Below, piece by piece: positions 1-13,783 of a DNA stretch of 64,000 bases; the stretch's first letter is position 1, and each line of letters begins with the position of its first letter. The DNA comes from Anthopleura xanthogrammica (lineage: Eukaryota; Cnidaria; Anthozoa; Actiniaria; Actiniidae), in NCBI GenBank assembly GCA_964019055.1, contig OZ025207.1, forward strand, positions 7,305,501 through 7,369,500, read 5' to 3'. A program made the position numbers and the translations under genes. Under the pieces are notes generated by a model. The model was not told the origin of the DNA and made no database searches. It saw nothing but the letters and a program-made list of their open reading frames with translations.

Positions 1-2387
1 GTGTTTTTTGCTCAAATTTTTTTTTTGGCTGAGAATTTTCTTTGGCCGATAACACGACGTTTTCACTGCTAAAAGCACATTTTGGGCGCGAACAGCACAT
101 TTTTGGTGAGAAAAAGAGGGTTTTGCTGAGAAAAAAGCATTTTTGCTGAAAAAAGGTCATTTTAACCCTAACAATGAGGTTTTTTGCTGATGGGATGACT
201 TTTTTGCCAAAAACACCACATTATTGCTGATGAAAAAAACCTATTGGCTGAAAACACGAGGTTTTGGCTGATAAAATGAAGTTTTTGGTGAGAAAATGAG
301 ATTTTTGGTGAAAAAAGGTGTTTTTTGCTGAACATTTTTTTTTGGCTGAGAATTTTCTTTTGCCGATAACACGACGTTTTAACTGCTAAAAGCACATTTT
401 GGGCGCGAACAGCACATTTTTGGTGAGAAAAAGAGGGTTTTGCTGAGAAAAAAGCATTTTTGCTGAAAAAAGGTCATTTTAACCCTAACAATGAGGTTTT
501 TTGCTGATGGGATGACTTTTTTGCCAAAAACACCACATTATTGCCCATGAAAAAAACGTATTGGCTGAAAACACGACGTTTTGGCTGATAAAATGAAGTT
601 TTTGGTGAGAAAATGAGATTTTTGGTGAAAAAAGGTGTTTTTTGCTAAACATTTTTTTTTGGCTAAGAATTTTCTTTGGCCGATAACACGACGTTTTCAC
701 TGCTAAAAGCACATTTTGGGCGCGAACAGCACATTTTTGGTGAGAAAAAGAGGGTTTTGCTGAGAAAAAAGCATTTTGGCTGAAAAAAGGTAATTTTAAC
801 CCTAACAATGAGGTTTTTTGCTGATGGGATGACTTTTTTGCCAAAAACACGACATTATTGCTGATGAAAAAAACGTATTGGCTGAAAACGCGACATTTTG
901 ACTGATAAAATGAAGTTTTTGGTGAGAAAATGAGATTTTTGGTGAAAAAAGGTGTTTTTTGCTGAAAATTTTTTTTTGGCTAAGAATTTTCTTTTGCCGA
1001 TAACACGACGTTTTCACTGCTAAAAGCACATTTTGGGCGCGAACAGCACATTTTTGGTGAGAAAAAGAGGGTTTTGCTGAGAAAAAAGCATTTTTGCTGA
1101 AAAAAGGTCATTTTAACCCTAACAATGAGGTTTTTTGCTGATGGGATGACTTTTCTGCCAAAAACACCACATTATTGCTGATGAAAAAAACGTATTGGCT
1201 GAAAACACGACGTTTTGGCTGATAAAATGAAGTTTTTGGTGAGAAAATGAGATTTTTGGTGAAAAAAGGTGTTTTTTGCTGAAAAGTTTTTTTTGGCTAA
1301 GAATTTTCTTTGGCCGATAACACGACGTTTTCACTGCTAAAAGCACATTTTGGGCGCGAACAGCACATTTTTGGTGAGAAAAAGAGGGTTTTGCTGAGAA
1401 AAAAGCATTTTTGCTGAAAAAAGGTCATTTTAACCCTAACAATGAGGTTTTTTGCTGATGGGATGACTTTTCTGCCAAAAACACCACATTATTGCTGATG
1501 AAAAAAACGTATTGGCTGAAAATACGACGTTTTGGCTGATAAAATGAAGTTTTTGGTGAGAAAATGAGATTTTTGGTGAAAAAAAGGTGTTTTTTGCTGA
1601 AATTTTTTTTTTGGCTGAGAATTTTCTTTGGCCGATAACACGACGTTTTCATTGCTAAAAGCACATTTTGGGCGGCAACAGCACATTTTTGGTGAGAAAA
1701 AGAGGGTTTTGCTGAGAAAAAAGCATTTTTGCTGAAAAAAGGTCATTTTAACCCTAACAATGAGGTTTTTTGCTGATGGGATGAGTTTTTTGCCAAAAAC
1801 ACCACATTATTGCTGATGAAAAAAACGTATTGGCTGAAAACACGAGGTTTTGGCTGATAAAATGAAGTTTTTGATGAGAAAATGAGATTTTTGGTGAAAA
1901 AAGGTGTTTTTTGCTAAACATTTTTTTTTGGCTAAGAATTTTCTTTGGCCGATAACACGACGTTTTCACTGCTAAAAGCACATTTTGGGCGCGAACAGCA
2001 CATTTTTGGTGAGAAAAAGAGGGTTTTGCTGAGAAAAAAGCATTTTGGCTGAAAAAATGTCATTTTAACCCTAACAATGAGGTTTTTTGCTGATGGGATG
2101 ACTTTTTTGCCAAAAACACCACATTATTGCTGATGAAAAAAACGTATTGGCTGAAAACACGACGTTTTGGCTGATAAAATGAAGTTTTTGGTGAGAAAAT
2201 GAGATTTTTGGTGAAAAAAGGTGTTTTTTGCTAAACATTTTTTTTTGGCTAAGAGTTTTCTTTGGCCGATAACACGACGTTTTCACTGCTAAAAGCACAT
2301 TTTGGGCGCGAACAGCACATTTTTGGTGAGAAAAAGAGGGTTTTGCTGAGAAAAAAGCATTTTTGCTGAAAAAAGGTCATTTTAACC

Positions 2388-2704
2388 CTAACAATGAGGT
2401 TTTTTGCTGATGGGATGACTTTTTTGCCAAAAACACCACATTATTGCTGATGAAAAAAACGTATTGGCTGAAAACACGACGTTTTGGCTGATAAAATGAA
2501 GTTTTTGGTGAGAAAATGAGATTTTTGGTGAAAAAAGGTGTTTTTTGCTGAAAATTTTTTTTTGGCTAAGAATTTTCTTTGGCCGATAACACGACGTTTT
2601 CACTGCTAAAAGCACATTTTGGGCGCGAACAGCACATTTTTGGTGAGAAAAAGAGGGTTTTGCTGAGAAAAAAGCATTTTTGCTGAAAAAAGGTCATTTT
2701 AACC
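2388..2704 (-). repeat. Reference left-arm unit (early subfamily)
   Basis: A typical unit of the 0-8.7 kb subfamily, 317 bp between successive CTAACAATGAGG landmarks. Read on the plus strand it is the complement of the right-arm unit, with the same block order reversed: GCTGATGGGATGAC, CACCACATTATTGC, GACGTTTTGGCTG, GGTGAGAAAATGAG, a T-run, GGCTAAGAATTTTC, GCCGATAACACGACG and GGGCGCGAACAGC. Local variants that distinguish this end of the array are CTAAGAATTTTC and TTTGGCCGATAAC, where later left-arm units mostly have GTTGAGAATTTTC or CTTTTGCCGATAAC. Confidence 0.85.
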
Positions 2705-4606
2705 CTAACAATGAGGTTTTTTGCTGATGGGATGACTTTTCTGCCAAAAACACCACATTATTGCTGATGAAAAAAACGTATTGGCTGAAAACACGACGTT
2801 TTGGCTGATAAAATGAAGTTTTTGGTGAGAAAATGAGATTTTTGGTGAAAAAAGGTGTTTTTTGCTGAAATTTTTTTTTTGGCTGAGAATTTTCTTTGGC
2901 CGATAACACGACGTTTTCATTGCTAAAAGCACATTTTGGGCGCGAACAGCACATTTTTGGTGAGAAAAAGAGGGTTTTGCTGAGAAAAAAGCATTTTTGC
3001 TGAAAAAAGGTCATTTTAACCCTAACAATGAGGTTTTTTGCTGATGGGATGACTTTTTTACTAAAAACACCACATTATTGCTGATGAAAAAAACGTATTG
3101 GCTGAAAACACGAGGTTTTGGCTGATAAAATGAAGTTTTTGGTGAGAAAATGAGATTTTTGGTGAAAAAAGGTGTTTTTTGCTAAACATTTTTTTTTGGC
3201 TAAGAATTTTCTTTGGCCGATAACACGACGTTTTCACTGCTAAAAGCACATTTTGGGCGCGAACAGCACATTTTTGGTGAGAAAAAGAGGGTTTTGCTGA
3301 GAAAAAAGCATTTTGGCTGAAAAAATGCCATTTTAACCCTAACAATGAGGTTTTTTGCTGATGGGATGACTTTTTTGCCAAAAACACCACATTATTGCTG
3401 ATGAAAAAAACGTATTGGCTGAAAACACGACGTTTTGGCTGATAAAATGAAGTTTTTGGTGAGAAAATGAGATTTTTGGTGAAAAAAGGTGTTTTTTGCT
3501 AAACATTTTTTTTTGGCTGAGAATTTTCTTTGGCCGATAACACGACGTTTTCACTGCTAAAAGCACATTTTGGGCGCGAACAGCACATTTTTGGTGAGAA
3601 AAAGAGGGTTTTGCTGACAAAAAAGCATTTTTGCTGAAAAAAGGTCATTTTAACCCTAACAATGAGGTTTTTTGCTGATGGGATGACTTTTTTGCCAAAA
3701 ACACCACATTATTGCTGATGAAAAAAACGTATTGGCTGAAAACACGACGTTTTGGCTGATAAAATGAAGTTTTTGGTGAGAAAATGAGATTTTTGGTGAA
3801 AAAAGGTGTTTTTTGCTAAACATTTTTTTTTGGCTGAGAATTTTCTTTGGCCGATAACACGACGTTTTCATTGCTAAAAGCACATTTTGGGCGCGAACAG
3901 CACATTTTTGGTGAGAAAAAGAGGGTTTTGCTGAGAAAAAAGCATTTTTGCTGAAAAAAGGTCATTTTAACCCTAACAATGAGGTTTTTTGCTGATGGGA
4001 TGACTTTTTTACTAAAAACACCACATTATTGCTGATGAAAAAAACGTATTGGCTGAAAACACGAGGTTTTGGCTGATAAAATGAAGTTTTTGGTGAGAAA
4101 ATGAGATTTTTGGTGAAAAAAGGAGTTTTTTGCTAAACATTTTTTTTTGGCTAAGAATTTTCTTTGGCCGATAACACGACGTTTTCACTGCTAAAAGCAC
4201 ATTTTGGGCGCGAACAGCACATTTTTGGTGAGAAAAAGAGGGTTTTGCTGAGAAAAAAGCATTTTGGCTGAAAAAATACCATTTTAACCCTAACAATGAG
4301 GTTTTTTGCTGATGGGATGACTTTTTTGCCAAAAACACCACATTATTGCTGATGAAAAAAACGTATTGGCTGAAAACACGACGTTTTGGCTGATAAAATG
4401 AAGTTTTTGGTGAGAAAATGAGATTTTTGGTGAAAAAAGGTGTTTTTTGCTGAAATTTTTTTTTTGGCTGAGAATTTTCTTTGGCCGATAACACGACGTT
4501 TTCACTGCTAAAAGCACATTTTGGGCGCGAACAGCACATTTTTGGTGAGAAAAAGAGGGTTTTGCTGAGAAAAAAGCATTTTTGCTGAAAAAAGGTCATT
4601 TTAACC

Positions 4607-7142
4607 CTAACAATGAGGTTTTTTGCTGATGGGATGACTTTTTTGCCAAAAACACCACATTATTGCTGATGAAAAAAACGTATTGGCTGAAAACACGACG
4701 TTTTGGCTGATAAAATGAAGTTTTTGGTGAGAAAATGAGATTTTTGGTGAAAAAAGGTGTTTTTTGCTAAACATTTTTATTTGGCTGAGAATTTTCTTTG
4801 GCCGATAACACGACGTTTTCACTGCTAAAAGCACATTTTGGGCGCGAACAGCACATTTTTGGTGAGAAAAAGAGGGTTTTGCTGAGAAAAAAGCATTTTT
4901 GCTGAAAAAAGGTCATTTTAACCCTAACAATGAGGTTTTTTGCTGATGGGATGACTTTTTTGCCAAAAACACCACATTATTGCTGATGAAAAAAACGTAT
5001 TGGCTGAAAACACGACGTTTTGGCTGATAAAATGAAGTTTTTGGTGAGAAAATGAGATTTTTGGTGAAAAAAGGTGTTTTTTGCTAAACATTTTTTTTTG
5101 GCTGAGAATTTTCTTTGGCCGATAACACGACGTTTTCACTGCTAAAAGCACATTTTGGGCGCGAACAGCACATTTTTGGTGAGAAAAAGAGGGTTTTGCT
5201 GAGAAAAAAGCATTTTTGCTGAAAAAAGGTCATTTTAACCCTAACAATGAGGTTTTTTGCTGATGGGATGACTTTTTTGCCAAAAACACGACATTATTGC
5301 TGATGGAAAAAACGTATTGGCTGAAAACACGAGGTTTTGGCTGATAAAATGAAGTTTTTGGTGAGAAAATGAGATTTTTGGTGAAAAAAGGTGTTTTTTG
5401 CTAAACATTTTTTTTTGGCTAAGAATTTTCTTTGGCCGATAACACGACGTTTTCACTGCTAAAAGAACATATTGGGCGCGAACAGCACATTTTTGGTGAG
5501 AAAAAGAGGGTTTTGCTGAGAAAAAAGCATTTTTGCTTAAAAAAGGTCATTTTAATCCTAACAATGAGGTTTTTTGCTGATGGGATGACTTTTTTGCCAA
5601 AAACACGACATTATTGCTGATGGAAAAAACGTATTGGCTGAAAACACGACGTTTTGGCTGATAAAATGAAGTTTTTGGTGAGAAAATGAGATTTTTGGTG
5701 AAAAAAGGTGTTTTTTGCTAAACATTTTTTTTTGGCTGAGAATTTTCTTTGGCCGATAACACGACGTTTTCACTGCTAAAAGCACATTTTGGGCGCGAAC
5801 AGCACATTTTTGGTGAGAAAAAGAGGGTTTTGCTGAGAAAAAAGCATTTTTGCTGAAAAAAGGTCATTTTAACCCTAACAATGAGGTTTTTTGCTGATGG
5901 GATGACTTTTTTGCCAAAAACACCACATTATTGCTGATGAAAAAAACGTATTGGCTGAAAACACGACGTTTTGGCTGATAAAATGAAGTTTTTGGTGAGA
6001 AAATGAGATTTTTGGTGAAAAAAGGTGTTTTTTGCTAAACATTTTTATTTGGCTGAGAATTTTCTTTGGCCGATAACACGACGTTTTCACTGCTAAAAGC
6101 ACATTTTGGGCGCGAACAGCACATTTTTGGTGAGAAAAAGAGGGTTTTGCTGAGAAAAAAGCATTTTTGCTGAAAAAAGGTCATTTTAACCCTAACAATG
6201 AGGTTTTTTGCTGATGGGATGACTTTTTTGCCAAAAACACCACATTATTGCTGATGAAAAAAACGTATTGGCTGAAAACACGACGTTTTGGCTGATAAAA
6301 TGAAGTTTTTGGTGAGAAAATGAGATTTTTGGTGAAAAAAGGTGTTTTTTGCTAAACATTTTTTTTTGGCTGAGAATTTTCTTTGGCCGATAACACGACG
6401 TTTTCACTGCTAAAAGCACATTTTGGGCGCGAACAGCACATTTTTGGTGAGAAAAAGAGGGTTTTGCTGAGAAAAAAGCATTTTTGCTGAAAAAAGGTCA
6501 TTTTAACCCTAACAATGAGGTTTTTTGCTGATGGGATGACTTTTTTGCCAAAAACACGACATTATTGCTGATGGAAAAAACGTATTGGCTGAAAACACGA
6601 GGTTTTGGCTGATAAAATGAAGTTTTTGGTGAGAAAATGAGATTTTTGGTGAAAAAAGGTGTTTTTTGCTAAACATTTTTTTTTGGCTAAGAATTTTCTT
6701 TGGCCGATAACACGACGTTTTCACTGCTAAAAGAACATATTGGGCGCGAACAGCACATTTTTGGTGAGAAAAAGAGGGTTTTGCTGAGAAAAAAGCATTT
6801 TTGCTTGAAAAAGGTCATTTTAATCCTAACAATGAGGTTTTTTGCTGATGGGATGACTTTTTTGCCAAAAACACGACATTATTGCTGATGGAAAAAACGT
6901 ATTGGCTGAAAACACGAGGTTTTGGCTGATAAAATGAAGTTTTTGGTGAGAAAATGAGATTTTTGGTGAAAAAAGGTGTTTTTTGCTAAACATTTTTTTT
7001 TGGCTAAGAATTTTCTTTGGCCGATAACACGACGTTTTCACTGCTAAAAGAACATATTGGGCGCGAACAGCACATTTTTGGTGAGAAAAAGAGGGTTTTG
7101 CTGGGAAAAAAGCATTTTTGCTTAAAAAAGGTCATTTTAATC
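4607..7142 (-). repeat. Tandem duplication with 1,268-bp period (four-unit higher-order repeat)
   Basis: Units starting at 4,607, 4,924 and 5,241 recur in the same order at 5,875, 6,192 and 6,509. Diagnostic marks are ATTTTTATTTGGC (4,776 and 6,044 regions), GATGGAAAAAACG and AAAAGAACATATTGGG (5,462 and 6,730). Similarity runs from about 4,607 to about 5,645 against 5,875 to about 6,913. The fourth units (5,558 and 6,826) then differ downstream: the first returns to the common CACGACG/GCACATTTTGGG form, the second keeps the GAACATATTGGG form. The latter variant recurs at about 7,047, 7,999 and 8,316, so this subfamily was spread by several events. Confidence 0.8.
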
Positions 7143-8718
7143 CTAACAATGAGGTTTTTTGCTGATGGGATGACTTTTCTGCCAAAAACACCACATTATT
7201 GCTGATGAAAAAAACGTATTGGCTGAAAACACGACGTTTTGGCTGATAAAATGAAGTTTTTGGTGAGAAAATGAGATTTTTGGTGAAAAAAGGTGTTTTT
7301 TGATGAAATTTTTTTTTTGGCTGAGAATTTTCTTTGGCCGATAACACGACGTTTTCACTGCTAAAAGCACATTTTGGGCGCGAACAGCACATTTTTGGTG
7401 AGAAAAAGAGGGTTTTCCTGAGAAAAAAGCATTTTTGCTGAAAAAAGGTCATTTTAACCCTAACAATGAGGTTTTTTGCTGATGGGATGACTTTTTTGCC
7501 AAAAACACCACATTATTGCTGATGAAAAAAACGTATTGGCTGAAAACACGACGTTCTGGCTGATAAAATGAAGTTTTTGGTGAGAAAATGAGATTTTTGG
7601 TGAAAAATGGTGTTTTTTGCTAAAACTTTTTTTTTGGCTGAGAATTTTCTTTTGCCGATAACACAACGTTTTTTCACTGCTAAAAGCACATTTTGGGCGC
7701 GAACAGCACATTTTTGGTGAGAAAAAGAGGGTTTTGCTGAGAAAAAAGCATTTTTGCTGAAAAAAGGTCATTTTAACCCTAACAATGAGGTTTTTTGCTG
7801 ATGGGATGACTTTTTTGCCAAAAACACGACATTATTGCTGATGGAAAAAACGTATTGGCTGAAAACACGAGGTTTTGGCTGATAAAATGAAGTTTTTGGT
7901 GAGAAAATGAGATTTTTGGTGAAAAAAGGTGTTTTTTGCTAAACATTTTTTTTTGGCTAAGAATTTTCTTTGGCCGATAACACGACGTTTTCACTGCTAA
8001 AAGAACATATTGGGCGCGAACAGCACATTTTTGGTGAGAAAAAGAGGGTTTTGCTGAGAAAAAAGCATTTTTGCTTAAAAAAGGTCATTTTAATCCTAAC
8101 AATGAGGTTTTTTGCTGATGGGATGACTTTTCTGCCAAAAACACCACATTATTGCTGATGAAAAAAACGTATTGGCTGAAAACACGACGTTTTGGCTGAT
8201 AAAATGAAGTTTTTGGTGAGAAAATAAGATTTTTGGTGAAAAAAGGTGTTTTTTGCTGAAATTTTTTTTTTGGCTAAGAATTTTCTTTGGCCGATAACAC
8301 GACGTTTTCACTGCTAAAAGAACATATTGGGCGCGAACAGCACATTTTTGGTGAGAAAAAGAGGGTTTTGCTGGGAAAAAAGCATTTTTGCTTAAAAAAG
8401 GTCATTTTAATCCTAACAATGAGGTTTTTTGCTGATGGGATGACTTTTCTGCCAAAAACACCACATTATTGCTGATGAAAAAAACGTATTGGCTGAAAAC
8501 ACGACGTTTTGGCTGATGAAATGAAGTTTTTGGTGAGAAAATGAGATTTTTGGTGAAAAAAGGTGTTTTTTGATGAAATTTTTTTTTTGGCTGAGAATTT
8601 TCTTTGGCCGATAACACGACGTTTTCACTGCTAAAAGCACATTTTGGGCGCGAACAGCACATTTTTGGTGAGAAAAAGAGGGTTTTGCTGAGAAAAAAGC
8701 ATTTTGGCTGAAAAAAGG

Positions 8719-9986
8719 TCATTTTAAACCTATCAATGAGGTTTTTTGCTGATGGGATGACTTTTTTGCCAAAAACACCACATTATTGCTGATGAAAAAA
8801 ACGTATTGGCTGAAAACACGACGTTTTGGCTGATAAAATGAAGTTTTTGGTGAGAAAATGAGATTTTTGGTGAAAAAAGGTGTTTTTTGCTGAACATTTT
8901 TTTTTGGCTGAGAATTTTCTTTTATCGATAACACGACGTTTTCACTGCTAAAAGCACATTTTGGGCGCGAACAGCACATTTTTGGTGAGAAAAAAAGGGT
9001 TTTGCTGAGAAAAAAGCATTTTTGCTGAAAAAAGGTCATTTTAACCCTAACAGTGAGGTTTTTTGCTGATGGGATGACTTTTTTGCCAAAAACACCACAT
9101 TATTGCTGATGAAAAAAACGTATTGGCTGAAAACACGACGTTTTAGCTGATAAAATGAAGTTTTTGGTGAGAAAATGAGATTTTTGGTGAAAAAAGGTGT
9201 TTTTTGCTGAACATTTTTTTTTGGTTGAGAATTTTCTTTTCCAGATAACACGACGTTTTCACTGCTAAAAGCACATTTTGGGCGCGAACAGCACATTTTT
9301 GGTGAGAAAAAGAGGGTTTTGCTGAGAAAAAAGCATTTTGGCTCAAAAAAGGTCATTTTAAACCTATCAATGAGGTTTTTTGCTGATGGGATGACTTTTT
9401 TGCCAAAAACACCACATTATTGCTGATGAAAAAAACGTATTGGCTGAAAACACGACGTTTTGGCTGATAAAATGAAGTTTTTGGTGAGAAAATGAGATTT
9501 TTGGTGAAAAAAGGTGTTTTTTGCTGAACATTTTTTTTTGGCTGAGAATTTTCTTTTACCGATAACACGACGTTTTCACTGCTAAAAGCACATTTTGGGC
9601 GCGAACAGCACATTTTTGGTGAGAAAAAAAGGGTTTTGCTGAGAAAAAAGCATTTTTGCTGAAAAAAGGTCATTTTAACCCTAACAATGAGGTTTTTTGC
9701 TGATGGGATGACTTTTTTGCCAAAAACACCACATTATTGCTGATGAAAAAAACGTATTGGCTGAAAACACGACGTTTTAGCTGATAAAATGAAGTTTTTG
9801 GTGAGAAAATGAGATTTTTGGTGAAAAAAGGTGTTTTTTGCTAAACATTTTTTTTTGGTTGAGAATTTTCTTTTGCAGATAACACGACGTTTTCACTGCT
9901 AAAAGCACATTTTGGGCGCGAACAGCACATTTTTGGTGAGAAAAAGAGGGTTTTGCTGAGAAAAAAGAATTTTTGCTGAAAAAACG
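8719..9986 (-). repeat. Dimeric higher-order repeat, 634-bp period
   Basis: Two successive two-unit blocks, 8,719-9,352 and 9,353-9,986. The first unit of each carries AAACCTATCAATGAGG in place of AACCCTAACAATGAGG (8,726 and 9,360) and a shortened AAAAAAGGG run. The second unit of each carries GTTTTAGCTGATAAAA, GGTTGAGAATTTTC and an altered GCCGAT (CCAGAT near 9,242, GCAGAT near 9,876). This marks the switch from the early left-arm subfamily to the next one. Confidence 0.75.
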
Positions 9987-10946
9987 TCATTTTAACCCTA
10001 ACAATGAGGTTTTTTGCTGATGGGATTACTTTTTTGCCAAAAACACCACATTATTGCTGATGAAAAAAACGTATTGGCTGAAAAAACGACATTTTGACTG
10101 ATAAAATGAAGTTTTTGGTGAGAAAATGAGATTTTTGGTGAAAAAAGGTGTTTTTTGATGAATTTTTTTTTTGGATGAGAAATTTCTTTTGCCGATAACA
10201 CGACGTTTTCACTGCTAAAAGCACGTTTTGGGCGCGAACAGCACATTTTTGGTGAGAAAAAGAGGGTTTTGCTGAGAAAAAAGCATTTTTGCTGAAAAAA
10301 GGTCATTTTAACCCTAACAATGAGGTTTTTTGCTGATGGGATGACTTTTTTGCCAAAAACACCACATTATTGCTGATGAAAAAAACGTATTGGCTGAAAA
10401 AACGACATTTTGACTGATAAAATGAAGTTTTTGGTGAGAAAATGAGATTTTTGGTGAAAAAAGGTGTTTTTTGCTGAATTTTTTTTTTGGCTGAGAATTT
10501 TCTTTTGCCGATAACACGACGTTTTCACTGCTAAAAGCACGTTTTGGGCGCGAACAGCACATTTTTGGTGAGAAAAAGAGGGTTTTGCTGAGAAAAAAGC
10601 ATTTTTGCTGAAAAAAGGTCATTTTAACCCTAACAATGAGGTTTTTTGCTGATGGGATGACTTTTTTGCCAAAAACACCACATTATTGCTGATGAAAAAA
10701 ACGTATTGGCTGAAAAAACGACATTTTGACTGATAAAATGAAGTTTTTGGTGAGAAAATGAGATTTTTGGTGAAAAAAGGTGTTTTTTGCTGAACATTTT
10801 TTTTTGGTTGAGAATTTTCTTTTGCCGATAACACGACGTTTTCACTGCTAAAAGCACATTTTGGGCGCGAACAGCACATTTTTGGTGAGAAAAAGAGGGT
10901 TTTGCTGAGAAAAAAGAATTTTTGCTGAAAAAACGTCATTTTAACC

Positions 10947-13162
10947 CTAACAATGAGGTTTTTTGCTGATGGGATGACTTTTTTGCCAAAAACACCACAT
11001 TATTGCTGATGAAAAAAACGTATTGGCTGAAAAAACGACATTTTCACTGATAAAATGAAGTTTTTGGTGAGAAAATGAGATTTTTGGTGAAAAAAGGTGT
11101 TTTTTGCTGAATTTTTTTTTTGGCTGAGAATTTTCTTTTGCCGATAACACGACGTTTTCACTGCTAAAAGCACGTTTTGGGCGCGAACAGCACATTTTTG
11201 GTGAGAAAAAGAGGGTTTTGCTGAGAAAAAAAGCATTTTTGCTGAAAAAAGGTCATTTTAACCCTAACAATGAGGTTTTTTGCTGATGGGATGACTTTTT
11301 TGCCAAAAACACCACATTATTGCTGATGAAAAAAACGTATTGGCTGAAAACACGACGTTTTAGCTGATAAAATGAAGTTTTTGGTGAGAAAATGAGATTT
11401 TTGGTGAAAAAAGGTGTTTTTTGCTGAACATTTTTTTTTGGTTGAGAATTTTCTTTTGCCGATAACACGACGTTTTCACTGCTAAAAGCACATTTTGGGC
11501 GCGAACAGCACATTTTTGGTGAGAAAAAGAGGGTTTTGCTGAGAAAAAAGAATTTTTGCTGAAAAAACGTCATTTTAACCCTAACAATGAGGTTTTTTGC
11601 TGATGGGATGACTTTTTTGCCAAAAACACCACATTATTGCTGATGAAAAAAACGTATTGGCTGAAAAAACGACATTTTCACTGATAAAATGAAGTTTTTG
11701 GTGAGAAAATGAGATTTTTGGTGAAAAAAGGTGTTTTTTGCTGAATTTTTTTTTTGGCTGAGAATTTTCTTTTGCCGATAACACGACGTTTTCACTGCTA
11801 AAAGCACGTTTTGGGCGCGAACAGCACATTTTTGGTGAGAAAAAGAGGGTTTTGCTGAGAAAAAAGCATTTTTGCTGAAAAAAGGTCATTTTAACCCTAA
11901 CAATGAGGTTTTTGGTGATGGGATGACTTTTTTGCCAAAAACACCACATTATTGCTGATGAAAAAAACGTATTGGCTGAAAACACGACGTTTTAGCTGAT
12001 AAAATGAAGTTTTTGGTGAGAAAATGAGATTTTTGGTGAAAAAAGGTGTTTTTTGCTGAACATTTTTTTTTGGTTGAGAATTTTCTTTTGCCGATAACAC
12101 GACGTTTTCACTGCTAAAAGCACATTTTGGGCGCGAACAGCACATTTTTGGTGAGAAAAAGAGGGTTTTGCTGAGAAAAAAGAATTTTTGCTGAAAAAAC
12201 GTCATTTTAACCCTAACAATGAGGTTTTTTGCTGATGGGATGACTTTTTTGCCAAAAACACCACATTATTGCTGATGAAAAAAACGTATTGGCTGAAAAA
12301 ACGACATTTTCACTGATAAAATGAAGTTTTTGGTGAGAAAATGAGATTTTTGGTGAAAAAAGGTGTTTTTTGCTGAACATTTTTTTTTGGCTAAGAATTT
12401 TCTTTGGCCGATAACACGACGTTTTCACTGCTAAAAGCACATTTTGGGCGCGAACAGCACATTTTTGGTGAGAAAAAGAGGGTTTTGCTGAGAAAAAAGC
12501 ATTTTTGCTGAAAAAAGGTCATTTTAACCCTAACAATGAGGTTTTTTGCTGATGGGATGACTTTTTTGCCAAAAACACCACATTATTGCTGATGAAAAAA
12601 ACGTATTGGCTGAAAACACGACGTTTTGGCTGATAAAATGAAGTTTTTGGTGAGAAAATGAGATTTTTGGTGAAAAAAGGTGTTTTTTGCTGAAATTTTT
12701 TTTTGGTTGAGAATTTTCTTTTGCCGATAACACGACGTTTTCACTGCTAAAAGCACATTTTGGGCGCGAACAGCACATTTTTGGTGAGAAAAAGAGGGTT
12801 TTGCTGAGAAAAAAGAATTTTTGCTGAAAAAACGTCATTTTAACCCTAACAATGAGGTTTTTTGCTGATGGGATGACTTTTTTGCCAAAAACACCACATT
12901 ATTGCTGATGAAAAAAACGTATTGGCTGAAAAAACGACATTTTCACTGATAAAATGAAGTTTTTGGTGAGAAAATGAGATTTTTGGTGAAAAAAGGTGTT
13001 TTTTGCTGAACATTTTTTTTTGGCTAAGAATTTTCTTTGGCCGATAACACGACGTTTTCACTGCTAAAAGCACATTTTGGGCGCGAACAGCACATTTTTG
13101 GTGAGAAAAAGAGGGTTTTGCTGAGAAAAAAGCATTTTTGCTGAAAAAAGGTCATTTTAACC
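10947..13162 (-). repeat. Alternating two-type array (dimer pattern, ~633-634-bp period)
   Basis: Units alternate between a type with ACGACATTTTCACTG (units at 10,947, 11,581, 12,213 and 12,846) and a type with ACGACGTTTTAGCTG or GGCTG (units near 11,264, 11,897 and 12,530). The second type also tends to carry GGTTGAGAATTTTC and AAAAAAGAATTTTTGC. Within the CACTG type the later copies (12,213 and 12,846) have CTAAGAATTTTCTTTGG instead of GCTGAGAATTTTC, which indicates exchange with the early left-arm subfamily. Confidence 0.75.
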
Positions 13163-13783
13163 CTAACAATGAGGTTTTTTGCTGATGGGATGACTTTTTT
13201 GCCAAAAACACGACATTATTGCTGATGAAAAAAACGTATTGGCTGAAAACACGACGTTTTGGCTGATAAAATGAAGTTTTTGGTGAGAAAATGAGATTTT
13301 TGGTGAAAAAAGGTGTTTTTTGCTGAAATTTTTTTTTTGGCTGAGAATTTTCTTTGGCCGATAACACGACGTTTTCACTGCTAAAAGCACGTTTTGGGCG
13401 CGAACAGCACATTTTTGGTGAGAAAAAGAGGGTTTTGCTGAGAAAAAAGCATTTTTGCTGAAAAATGTCATTTTAACCCTAACAATGAGGTTTTTTGCTG
13501 ATGGGATGACTTTTTTGCCAAAAACACGACATTATTGCTGATGAAAAAAACGTATTGGCTGAAAACACGACGTTTTGGCTGATAAAATGAAGTTTTTGGT
13601 GAGAAAATGAGATTTTTGGTGAAAAAAGGTGTTTTTTGCTGAACATTTTTTTTTGGCTGAGAATTTTCTTTTACCGATAACACGACGTTTTCACTGCTAA
13701 AAGCACATTTTGGGCGCGAACAGCACATTTTTGGTGAGAAAAAAGGGTTTTGCTGAGAAAAAAGCATTTTTGCTGAAAAAAGG

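Noticed and set aside
5432..5620. Plus-strand 62-codon frames (also 6,700, 7,017, 7,970 and 8,287) on the G-rich strand
   Set aside because: They appear only in units with the GAACATATTGGG variant and are copied with the satellite. No sign of selection; chance frames.
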